Both the position numbers and the translations under genes were made by a program. Shown here piece after piece: positions 32,194-41,839 of a DNA stretch of 64,000 nt (position 1 is the first letter of the stretch; every line of letters begins with the position of its first letter). The notes below the pieces were generated by a model. The model did not search any database, was not told the DNA's origin, and worked only from the letters and a program-made list of their open reading frames with translations. The DNA lies in NCBI GenBank assembly GCA_032718475.1, contig JAUCBJ010004634.1, positions 150,609 to 214,608 of the forward strand, written 5' to 3'. Source of the stretch: Nemertoderma westbladi. Taxonomy: Eukaryota > Xenacoelomorpha > Nemertodermatida > Nemertodermatidae.

Positions 32194-33194
32194 TGTATGG
32201 GACCCCCGCTGCATGCGTCTATCCCCACTGCCTTAATGTGAAAGATAACGCCGGCCACCGAAATGCCACAGCCACTCTAGCAACCGCTAGCGTAGTAACC
32301 CGTTACTTTACGTCCGTCGGCTACCACACACTTCTAATCCAACAAAGGCCTTTCCCAGTGGCACTTGTTTTCCCGAGGAGAATGGGCAGAAGGGTACAGG
32401 GTACATCAATAGCTACGGACAGGATGGCAATTACTTCCCCCTTTGCTTACGCAGGTGGACAATAACATCAATATCAAAGAATATAATATGTTGTATATTT
32501 AGTATTGATTGAAACAAAGGGTTACGTAATTAGTAATATAGATATACACTTACCAACAAATAATTCGTCCGGACGCTACCACCCGTTCCTCCTGAATTGC
32601 ACTGCACTGTAGGCCTTGCGTCTATGAGAAGATCCGCACACAAATAAATATTACAGCATAAAACTTAACTTAACTAGATAATACGGCCATATTGGACTAC
32701 GTAATACTTGAAATAATAAACAATGGAGGGATGTAAATATTATGTCTGACTGTAAAATACGTTGTAATTGTAAGATTTTAATAGCACAAGTGTTAATGAT
32801 AATTTGTAATTGAACTGTCTGAACCTGAACCTGAACCTGAACCTGGTAACAAATAAGAGTAAATTACCATCCCTCCAAAACTAATTAAAGCTACCAACAG
32901 AGTCAACTGAATAACGAGGAGAGAGTACAAATAAATTGTCATTACTGCTATTATATAGTATAAGAGTTGATCTCTATAATTACTTATTACCATTAGGAAC
33001 TGAGCAACATAATTTTGGCTGTAATAATAACGGCGTTAATAATCTGATGCAGGGCCAATCAGAGGACAGCTTCTGCTGAATAGGTATGTCGAATAGAGTG
33101 TACCGTAATATATTGGCATTGTTACTGAACATAATTGGTGTGTAATGTATAAATATAAATTGGATCTGAGATTCATAGACGCTCTACCATTACA
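32194..33194 (-). repeat. BEL/Pao 5' LTR (1001 bp)
   Basis: Same TG...CA boundaries as the 3' LTR and followed by the target duplication CAGTT (33195-33199). Because the coding strand is minus, the promoter and transcription start should lie here. Confidence 0.96.
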
Positions 33195-33429
33195 CAGTTG
33201 GGAATCTGAAATTTTATGACTTTTCCTAAAAATCTATTGTCTTCCTATTTGTGAAAACCGTTTTCAAAAATATTGGGTACTTTTCGAATTATAGCACCAT
33301 TTTTTAACCCTACTTTTGGCACTTTTTTTTAGACGTTTTTTGAAAATAACATTTCATTAAATATGAATTGTAACATCTCTATTTTTGATTTACACCGGTT
33401 TTTTGGTGTTAGAAATTGGATGGAATTCA

Positions 33430-34190
33430 TATGAATTGATTTAGAAATTTCAAACTTGTTTTTTTTCGGTGGGTGCCAAATTTTGGTGCCAGCACCAAAT
33501 TTTGAAATAAGTTAATTTTGTAAATTGATTGTTTGAAACTTGTTTTTTACGCAATTGGGGTTTTTTGGGGTTCTGGATTTGATGAAATATATACGAGTTG
33601 CACCAAGCGTATCAAACTTGTATTTTTCGGTGCTGTGTGCAAATTTTGGTGCTAGCACGAAATTTTGAAAATCAATTCAATAGATAAAATTGCTTTTGAC
33701 AATTTATTTCTTGCGTTGTAGAGGTTTATGGCTGTTCTGAATTCAATGGAAAATATAATTATCGAACTAGACATCTCAAACTTGTATTTTTCGGATGTGG
33801 GTGCAAAATGTGGTGCTAGCACCAAATTTTGAAAACCATCAAATATATCAATTGATTGTGTCGCCTTGTTTCTTGCGTTATACGGGTTTGTGATGGTTCT
33901 GAATTCAATGGAATCAGTAAAAATTTCATAAGAGTTCTCAAACTTGTATTTTTCGCTGGTCGGTGAAAATTGTTGTGCCAGCACCAAATTTTGGAAAATA
34001 TGCAAATTGATAAGTAGATAGTATCACCTTGTTTCTTGAGTTATACGGGTTTATGAGGGTCCTGAATCCGATGGAATCAATAAAAACAGCACTGGACATC
34101 GCAAACTTGTACTTTTTGGTGATGGGTTTGAAATTTGGTGCTAGCACCAAAATTTGCCAAATTACGCCGAAAAATACAAGTAGCAATGAT
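33430..34190. repeat. Tandem repeat of about 163 bp, 5 copies, inside the piggyBac-like element
   Basis: The phrase CAAACTTGTATTTTTCGG recurs at about 33451, 33612, 33777, 33939 and 34102, spacing 161-165 bp. Each unit also has GGTGCTAGCACCAAATTTTG (a GGTGCTAGCACC palindrome), CTTGTTTCTTGCGTTATAC and CTGAATTCAATGGAAT. Minus-strand frames at 33652-34005 and 33938-34186 simply translate the repeat (PTSEKYKFE, NPYNARNK recur). Confidence 0.88.
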
Positions 34191-34724
34191 CGGGCATATT
34201 AGAAATGTATTCCATTAGAATCAGCGCCCTCGAAAACCTGAAAATGTGAATTTATAGCATCGTATAAGCGAATTAAAAATTTTGTGTTCTAACTGAAAAG
34301 TGCTGGTTACTTGTTTTTTTCATTTTTTTCCTACGCAGAGAGGACTAAACTGCCATTTATAGTAATCATATTATTTTTAAATATTTTCCAATGTATTTTG
34401 CACCCCACAAAACCTGTATTGAAAAATAATTAGCCGAAAATGTAACTTTCAAATTTTGTAAAAATTGTGCACTACTTGTAATTTTGGTGCTGTAATATAA
34501 CCGCTCCAGTACATTTTTTCGAAAATTTTTTTTTTCGGTCGGATCCAGACAAGTGATACCTACGTACAAACAAAAAATCAGACGTTTTCGTAAATATTTG
34601 TAGATTTTAGAGGGGGGGTCAATATGACCCCCCCCCCCCCCCCCCCCCCCGGTATTTGTACAACATTTTATAGCCCGGTACTAATAGGGTTAAATGTACA
34701 TTTAGTTTGAACAACCGGCCCTTA

Positions 34725-35750
34725 GGCAGGTAAATGGTTGGTCTAAGATCATAACACACAGTAGAAATTATCAGTAACGTAACATAAATGGTTGATATCG
34801 CCTACTTAAGTACACACATCACAACTTAGGCTTCCGGTTATAAAGCATACCGGTAACATCTGTTTACTTTGTATAATCTTGAAACCTGGTGGCCCCTATA
34901 GGCCCACCCTTTTAAATCAGCCGCGCCATTTCAAATTGCACGATTGGGCGCTCCCATTGGCAGAAACAGATAGTAGGAAGATGTTGCTGTGGAAACATAT
35001 TTTTTTGACAGCATGGAAAACTACTTTGAGGAAAATCTTGGTCGCAATTCATGCGAGTAAAAATATGTAGGAACTCGCCTTCGTAAAATTGCTCTCTGCG
35101 AACTATATTAAGACTTAATTGCAAAATAAATGGCATTTTAGAACCTCAAATTGTACCTCTTGAAATTATATCATGATTCAAATGTCTTTATTCATTGGAT
35201 AGCAAATAAAATAACTCTGAATATGTATGCCCCTATAAGGGCCTATAGGCGCGAAAGGGTTAAGGCGGGGGGACTTCTTACACCCAAGGTTTAATACTCG
35301 TCCTATCTACCTGAATACTAAACCTTTTCATTCCTTATCTAACGGAACCCTCTGGTTGTAATCTAAACCGGGATTTAGTGAGGGTCTCAGACTGCCAAAC
35401 TAATCCACTATATAGTCAATGAACATAATTTAACAAACCCCTTTTAATGTCTTCGAGCTGTCTTGGTCAGCTTGGCAAACGTCTGATTCAGTGTTGTTGG
35501 AATTTATTAAATCCGATGTATTGAAATCATTACTTGCCATATCCCGAACCATGCATACTGTGAAAATATAAACAAGAAAGAAAAATATATTATAATATTA
35601 CATACACTATACAGCTTACCTGAGCCTGATACCTATGCTTACATTTACGGTATACAATACCTATGCTATTACATACAGTCTAGGAATGCCAATACCTAGA
35701 ATTCGAATTTAAACTACGTATAAACTGATAACATTGACAATGACTGTATC
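34725..35750. other. Spacer, no gene recognised
   Basis: Mixed sequence without a supported gene. GGCCCCTATAGGCCC near 34890 and GGGCCTATAGGCGCGAAAGG near 35238, followed by GTTAAG, resemble decayed piggyBac-type ends, but I could not pair them. Confidence 0.4.
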
Positions 35751-35761
35751 GTATGTATGAT

Positions 35762-35984
35762 ACTACTACTACTTCTAGGATCGGCATGCTGCATTGCAGC
35801 TGCATTTTTAAGAATGCTGTGCCGGCTTGTCAACAAAATTGCACCGCCACAACTCCCTATCACCCATGACATTTGCTAGATCATCCGCATCTTTAAGGCC
35901 AGTGTCCTTTAAGATGCGTCTCAAGAAAGTCATGGGCTGTCCACCATGCTTATTCACTCCATGAGGCTGCCAAAGTACAAGATA
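35762..35984 (-). mobile_element. 5'-truncated RTE LINE, 3' end only
   Basis: About 220 bp of the LINE 3' end, encoding the C-terminal LWQPHGVNKHGG to KPAQHS residues and ending in the CTA-type trinucleotide tail. It is flanked by a perfect 11-bp target duplication, GTATGTATGAT, at 35751-35761 and 35985-35995. It is truncated at the position equivalent to about 4180 of the full copy. This is an independent retrotransposition event. Confidence 0.93.
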
Positions 35985-36005
35985 GTATGTATGATGCCCT
36001 CTGTC

Positions 36006-36258
36006 GAGACAGGGTAGGGGGGGGGGGGGGGGGGGGGGGGGTGGACGCAAATCCCATCTTGGCGAATTAATATCGCGCCTCAATGTTAAATTCTCAATTT
36101 AGGGAAAGGAGCAGGTTACAGTGGCACGTTATTTTAACCAAAACAATAAAATAAACACAGTAGAACAGTTCTCAGTTTTATTTTTGAGAGTAATCAGCTG
36201 TTATTTGCGTCCAATTTCCCCTGGAGAGATAATTTTTATTGCATCCACCACCTATCTG
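36006..36258 (+). mobile_element. Poly-G MITE copy (hAT-like)
   Basis: The left end GAGACAGGGTAGGGG runs into about 29 G, then TGGACGCAA and GGCGAATTAATATCGCG. The right end reads TTGCATCCACCACCTATCTG. It matches the copy at 63498-63753 over its full length. The flanking 8-mers do not match here, so ends are set by comparison with the other copy. Confidence 0.75.
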
Positions 36259-36499
36259 GTCTGCCTTTAACTTATCGGAGAAATGTTTAAGCACCGAATA
36301 TAGCGGAATGACGTCTTACATTGTGAAAGTATTCAATTGCGCTTATCGGTACGTCGTATGACATATCAAAATCCTCTATTCAGGCCTATGTATTTCGCTG
36401 GTGAAGTAGGCAGCTTATATAAGCCGTTGTACGGTAGGCCTATTTCAATGGAACCGACCATATAAAATTTATATTTGAATATAAAACGACATTTGATGT

Positions 36500-36710
36500 G
36501 ATTTCAACCAGTGTACCCGATTTGAATTTAGTGAGGATCTCGTCAGCTTTCGTATTTCACTCAGTTGTTTCACCTTCCTCGCCTTCCTGGGTGACTCAGA
36601 AATTGTATTTTTGCTTTCATCATTCTAGAACATTTGGTTTTGAGGGGGGGGGGGGGGGGATGTCATTTAATTACGACACTATTTTTCGAAGACATGGTGT
36701 ATCACTTATT
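36500..36710 (-). mobile_element. Degenerate arm of the foldback element
   Basis: CTGGGTGACTCAGAAATTG, TTTTTGCTTTCATCATTC, a run of G, then TTAATTACGACACTA and AGACATGGTGTA follow the order of the right arm of the foldback at 52232-53176. It is strongly diverged, with the G-run in the same relative place. Confidence 0.6.
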
Positions 36711-39145
36711 AATAGACTGAAAGATTTGAGAAAAAATACCGTTAATTTGATTAAATTTGTAGCAAATTTTGTGTTGAAACCTTGTTTGTGGGATTTTTGG
36801 ACAAAAATTAAGGAAACTTACCTATCGCAACTGAAATATTGATACGTAGGGCATAGAGCGAAATGCAACCAAAGAAGGCGACAACCGCCATATTCAGTCT
36901 ACAACTGCATATCCAGGGAACTGTAAAAAAAATATATTGAATAGAATTGATCTAAAGAATCAACAAATATTAGTTCCTCTAGTTATGTTTTTCAAGGAAT
37001 AGACCTACAAACGAGTGTTGATCACCTAGCAGTTGGTATGTCTAACAGGGAGTTTTTTTTTGTAAGACAACATCACTAAAATGGTGTCACCGGCTCCCCC
37101 ATTTTCAGTAACTGTACCTGCAAGTTAAACTGTTATGGCAGCCGGCTAGTCGATAAGAACAAGCCGCATTTCCTTAGTGAAACATATGTATGCCAAAATG
37201 CATTTCGTTTTGAAAATTGGACGAATTTGGGATTTCATATGGCAGGTCCATGACCTATTGGAACATATAGACAAACATATCAACAATAACTTACCGCGGG
37301 GTTCTCTTCTTATTTCATATAAACGCATCGCCATTGTTATGCCGTTAGATTGTTGATCTCAGCTATAAAAATATTTCCAATTAAATATTAAAAAATAGTG
37401 ATATTTATTACACATTAGAAGCCATTAATTGAAATATTTAATCAGCTAACAATTGTTAAAGGTAATTTTTTAAATCCCTTAAAACCAGAATTATAATATT
37501 TCTCTGCAACAAGGCCACCAACTTGGAATCCAGAATTATCTAAATGTGCGCCATGTTGCAATGCTAATTTGGTATAACAGGGAGTTTACATAATGGAAGC
37601 AACCTCATATAGCAGAGCCCCACATCAAAGCATTATTATTAGCTACAGTTCCTTAACGTGGAGGGAACCGCTATTCCGGTACAACAAAAGACCATGGATA
37701 ACCTTACTGGTATTGGTTGTTAAAGTGTTTCAGGAGGAAGGGACCCCCGTTAATCCTTGGTGTGGAAAGAAGAAGCGAAGAAGGAAATACTTCCCTTTAT
37801 TGTAAGGAGAGGAGAGGGAGAGTTATACATAGAGAGAGGCATGGTGGTGTACGAATTACAGTAGGCTTTATGTAGCAGGATGCGCTAATCTATTATTACA
37901 TTGAAGCCTTCATATATAAGTAAGTATTATATTAATGCGGTATTATTGCGGTTAGCTATTACAGTATTTAGTATAACTCCATTTTTTATTAGTGCTATTT
38001 CTGGTTATATAATCCGTCTAATTATTTTTTTCGGTAATTGTTACTTTTTAGAATTCCGCACTACGGGACGCAGTTATTAGTATCAATAATGATAATATAT
38101 AAATTAAATTTTCATATTACACCATTTAGCGTTATGTTCAATTGCCCAGTAAAAAATAGAAGGCCTTTTACCTTTTTTTGACTGCATTTTGTTTAGCGGA
38201 GTTCGGAGTTAAAGGAAGAACTTAATAGGAAAGACTTCGAAGTTTTAATAATTATTTCAGCTCTCATCTCTATTACAATAACTATTTTATTTAATCCTCC
38301 GACGCTCGGATTTTATAACGATTTCTACTTCACAATCTGAAACTGAAACACTCACAATTACAATCAAAACAATCACTGAAAGCATCACTCGAGTATATTT
38401 TGGAATGACGGGTTTCGTATATCTAATAGATTAGTACACCTTCTTATATAGGCTCTCGTGCTGCGCGAAGGCGGAAGTCCCCACAACGTTTAGGAATGTT
38501 GTATCTTGCTTCTATCGGATTAATTATCAAATCGAGACCCAAATCAGGAAATATTTATAAAAATTAAATATTATGGAAGGACTTCACTTACTAGTGGTTA
38601 AACAAGCGCGAGCGATTAACCAAAGTCTCATTTCTTTATGATTTTACTACAGTTTTATTATCAGAAACAAGTAAAATTATCAACAAATTTAATTATCAAC
38701 AAAATTTACAAAAAAAAAAAAATATTCAAAAGCTGAAGAGATCAGACGGCATATTAAATCGAGCATTGTATTTATTAACAATACAATATCGTAGAGGAAC
38801 ATTTTATAATGTCTGCTGTCGCAAAATATCCAAATAAAATACAAAATCCAATAATGGTATCTTGGAATGAATTTGTATGCGAAGATAATATAGTTCTAAG
38901 TTATATAACACCACCAAAACGACGATATATATATATATATATAATATATTTGAGGCACCAAATCGTGTCCCCATAACCACACAGAATATATAGTAGGCCT
39001 AGGGGTACAGTAGTAAACGCTAATTGAACTCCCGAAAACCTTTATTACTACAATATCATTTAAATTATTACCTATGTGATGTGGATTGTCGATTTTCGTT
39101 TTGTTTGGAATTACCTGACCCTTTCCATCAATGTTGATTGTATAT
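36711..39145. other. Long intergenic stretch, no gene recognised
   Basis: About 2.4 kb of AT-rich DNA. It holds short uninformative frames (37146-37334, 37593-37805), an A-run near 38708 and an AT dinucleotide run near 38928-38945. No domain, RNA gene or paired terminus was found. Confidence 0.5.
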
Positions 39146-39422
39146 TGTGCAGGGGTGGTACGCTCTGGAGGTCGTGGGTTCGATCCCCTCTTCTTGGGGG
39201 TCAGCGCGCCAGGGCAGTTTTCGATTCGGCACGAATGGTAAAGGAACTATCCAGGTTGCTTCCCTCTACCTTGCATCCTTAATTAAATGGATTCTTAATG
39301 AGAACTGGAGTTTCCTTTGGGGAGTAAAGTTCTGGGGGGACCGTGCTGGAAATAAGTTGCCAGAATTTGTGCGTAATGCCTGGCCTAACGGCCGAAGAAA
39401 ACTTTACTTTACTTTTTACTTT
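39146..39422 (+). mobile_element. tRNA-derived SINE, family A copy 2
   Basis: The B-box is GGGTTCGATCCC (39176-39187). The A-box region is shortened (GGGGTGGTACG), suggesting a deletion in the head. The body shares CCAGGGCAGTTTTCGATT, CGGCACGAATGG, CTTGCATCCTTAA, GGAGTTTCCT, AAGTTCTGGGGGGACCG and GGAAATAAGT with the minus-strand copy at 18361-18600. It ends in an ACTTTACTTTACTTTT simple repeat. The 165-residue frame over it is not a gene. Confidence 0.85.
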
Positions 39423-39865
39423 AGAGTTATTTGTGCTTTGATTCTTTTCCATTGCATTTATAGTACTATGAGGTCCAGACGCCCTTTCCACGCCACAGTC
39501 GAAGCGTCCATTCGATCGTCTGGCCAACGCGGTCACAAGCCTAACTTAAGAGGGTACGCAAAGCAAACTGAAGGAATATGCGAAATGTTTTTTGAATTTC
39601 CCTCGCCCTTTGTTTTTCCGTATCAACCAAATTAATTCAGTAAAATACCTTTTCTATGCAAATATTTTAGTTTGGTGGTGGGTTTCTCAGATTATTGAAT
39701 AATAATAACTTAATCACGTTCAGTGAAAACAAATTTATAGTATTATAATATTAATAATTTTAACATTAAATAATAACATGCATTCTGGTAACAAACTGCG
39801 ATGTAGCAACCTGCGAGTAAGTCGATTTGACGTGCCACTTGGAGAAGGACAGTGGTTAAATTGCT
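39423..39865. other. Spacer, no gene seen
   Basis: AT-rich DNA up to the target duplication of the next element. No supported feature. Confidence 0.5.
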
Positions 39866-39873
39866 GTACCAGG

Positions 39874-41109
39874 GGTGTTCGGACACTTCCCCCCCGGACA
39901 CTTCCCCCCCGGACAGTTCCCCCCCGCTCAAGTAGGACACTTCCCCCCCCGGACACTTCCCCCCCAGACACTTCCCCCCCGCGGACACTTCCCCCCCGAC
40001 TGTTCTTAACTTCGCACATTCGTATTTTTCATTTTGTAAGGTAAACGGACCGCTTGTATCCAGATAAGTTGTATCCAATTTTCCTTTCGTAGCTCAGAAA
40101 GTGATCTTTTGCATCCCGATTTTACATTTTATATCCAAGTTTTATTTATGGGTTTTATCAATGCAATTACATCGTATTGTTTGCTAATCTTTAAACAATT
40201 AATTATATTAGATGACCTATAAATTCCATCCCCGGAATGATATACTGTTTTTATTAACTATAGAATTATAATAATTAATTGTTTTAATTATAGGTATTAT
40301 TATGTAATAGTCTTCTTCAAATTGTAGCAGATGGGGATGAATATTATTGTTGCAATCAAAGTTATACCTCTCCTGGGTAAAATCGACATGCGTCGACCTG
40401 TATTCTCTGTTCAGCATTACATATTGATATATATATTACTACTATACATACTATATAGATATTATACACACTACATATTAAATTTCCTGGTTACTTGCAA
40501 TATTTTTAATAGTATTGTGTTGAATTATATAATATTGTAGTAATTTATATATTAAATTGGTTAACATTAAATACAGCTCCTACTTTAGGCTTAGTCAATT
40601 TATTATCTGATGATACAAACATGAATTAATTATTTCAAAGTGGTCTTAAGTCTTTCACCACGGGCACTCAGGGAAAATGCCGGGGTCTGGGGGCGATAAC
40701 CCCCAATAAAAGAAGCGGGGGTTTGGGGGCGGCATCCCCCAAGAAAAGAAGCGGGGGTTTGGGGGCGGCAGCCCCCAAGAAAAGAAGCGGGGGTTTGGGG
40801 GCGGCAGCCCCCAATTAAAAGAAATTAAAAGAATTAAAGGAATTAAAAGAAAAACAAACAAAATTTGACTATAAAAATGTTTCTTTTATAATTTTGAAAA
40901 AACTTTTCTAGATACAACTTGTCTTGTAACCATCTTTAACTTTTGTTTATTGCTTTGATGCACCCAGATTAATTTCAACACTTTAACTGGGGGGGAAGTG
41001 TCCGGGGGGCAAGTGTCCTACTTGGGCGGGGGGGAAGTGTCCGGGGGGGAAGTGTCCGGGGGGGAAGTGTCCGGGGGGGAAGTGTCCGGGGGGGAAGTGT
41101 CCTAGATCC
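39874..41109. mobile_element. Non-autonomous DNA transposon with tandemly repeated termini, 8-bp TSD
   Basis: GTACCAGG occurs exactly at 39866-39873 and 41110-41117, giving an 8-bp target duplication. The left terminus is GGTGTTCGGACACTTCCCC. The right, inverted, is GGATCTAGGACACTTCCCC. Each end is made of about five to seven tandem 15-bp units GGACACTTCCCCCCC (39881-39998 and, inverted, 40989-41102), with a variant ending AAGTAGGACACTT in both. The interior holds a 36-bp GC-rich array and no transposase. hAT, Merlin and P elements all make 8-bp duplications, so the superfamily is unresolved. Confidence 0.85.
40676..40816. repeat. 36-bp GC-rich hairpin/G-run array
   Basis: About four units of AGCGGGGGTTTGGGGGCGG followed by CAGCCCCCAAGAAAAG. 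Each unit can fold as a GGGGGC/GCCCCC stem and carries several G-runs, making G-quadruplexes possible. A minus-strand frame with WGLPPPNPRFFS repeats is a by-product, since 36 is divisible by three. Confidence 0.93.
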
Positions 41110-41117
41110 GTACCAGG

Positions 41118-41635
41118 ATGTCTGTCTACACCTCCGCATTTACATTACATTTCGCACATAATTAAATAACAATATCGACACTAAAATACAAAACTGAAGT
41201 ATATCTTGTATGTATATCAGTATGGCTTATTTCATAACTTACATAATACTGTAAAACATAAAATTATTCTACAAACAGTATAATAGGGCTGCAATGTTTG
41301 TAGTTTTTGTATTTTTACTGGTAGTATAATACCCGCACCAAGCGGCCGAACGGATCTAGGAACTCATCTTGTAGCAGAACATATTGTATGCCGTGAACCC
41401 TTCATCCTTGGCTCGCCCCACCCCCCAAGTAAAAAAATGTTACAAGCGAATGCAATTCTTAAACACATTTGTCAAATAGCCTTCTCCAGATTATTTATAA
41501 AGAGTGGTTAGCACTTTGGGAAATCTCTTGAATGGATATATTCAAAACTAACACACACTACTACTCTACTACTAGGTCGAGCAAACTCGGACAGTGCAAA
41601 TGAGATTCCCGATTCTCCATAGTTGTCGCAATTTT
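41118..41635. other. Spacer, no gene seen
   Basis: AT-rich DNA. GCTCGCCCCACCCCCC near 41412 is the only notable stretch. Confidence 0.45.
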
Positions 41636-41639
41636 AGTA

Positions 41640-41838
41640 TCATAGTTCAGTATCCTTTTCAAGCTGGTCTATATATGTTATAGCCGGTCGTCCACGACTA
41701 CGCTTTCCATGAGTTGGTTGCCAGAAAAGTAGATCTGGTATGACCTCGTCTTTACTTCGCCAGCAGTGCCCACTGAATCTTAATAGCGTTGTAAAATAGT
41801 TAGTACTATAATGTGTTTGTCGGGGATAAACAAAACAC
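41640..41838 (-). pseudogene. C-terminal fragment of a second RTE-like LINE
   Basis: The minus-strand frame ends with LLRFSGHCWRSKDEVIPDLL, FWQPTHGKRSRGRP and TYIDQLEKDTEL, then a stop. The RFxGHC and FWxPxHGxRxRGRP pattern matches the C-terminus of RTE-type polyproteins, but the sequence differs clearly from the main family here. It abuts the 16-bp satellite, and the join may be an ancient array boundary. Confidence 0.75.
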
Positions 41839-41839
41839 A

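Larger units (their letters stand above)
19961..33194 (-). mobile_element. Complete BEL/Pao LTR retrotransposon, 13.2 kb
   Basis: Two near-identical 1-kb direct repeats bound the unit, each TG...CA. Both sides carry the 5-bp target duplication CAGTT (19956-19960 and 33195-33199), the usual length for BEL/Pao. The coding strand is minus, so the right repeat is the 5' LTR. In transcription order: an untranslated leader with 59/60-bp repeats, an extra 645-aa ORF, gag, zinc knuckles, protease, reverse transcriptase, RNase H, integrase, then a roughly 1-kb non-coding segment with a 48-bp repeat. The LTRs differ by only a few changes, so insertion is recent, yet the coding region changes frame at several points. 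No envelope-like gene was seen. At 13.2 kb it is long for the group. Confidence 0.95.
19878..34689. mobile_element. piggyBac-like non-autonomous element, interrupted by a BEL retrotransposon
   Basis: The left end reads CCCTATTAAACCCGGGG. The right end, on the other strand, reads CCCTATTAGTACCGGGC. Both are flanked by TTAA (19874-19877 and 34690-34693), the piggyBac target. A GGTCAATATGACC palindrome next to a long C-run occurs near both ends (about 19899 and 34617). The element's own DNA is 19878-19955 plus 33200-34689, about 1.57 kb. It encodes no transposase but holds about five 163-bp tandem repeats. Classification rests on TTAA plus CCC termini. It entered the Harbinger element and was later split by the BEL insertion. 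Confidence 0.82.
16962..34721 (+). mobile_element. PIF/Harbinger element, split by nested insertions
   Basis: The left terminus GAGCCGGTTGTTCAAA begins at 16962. The matching inverted terminus TTTGAACAACCGGCCC ends at 34721. Both are flanked by TTA (16959-16961 and 34722-34724), the 3-bp duplication typical of PIF/Harbinger. Subterminal AAATGTACATTTAA motifs occur near both ends (17088; 19755-19790; 34693). The element's own DNA is 16962-19877 plus about 28 bp at 34694-34721, roughly 2.9 kb. It encodes a broken transposase on the plus strand and a Myb/SANT-like protein on the minus strand, the usual two-gene content. A SINE also lies between them. Everything from 19878 to 34689 is a later insertion. 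Confidence 0.88.

Noticed and set aside
34880-35265. Another piggyBac-like element ending GCGAAAGGG-TTAA
   Set aside because: Only one plausible end is seen. No matching CCC-type terminus next to TTAA could be found on the left.
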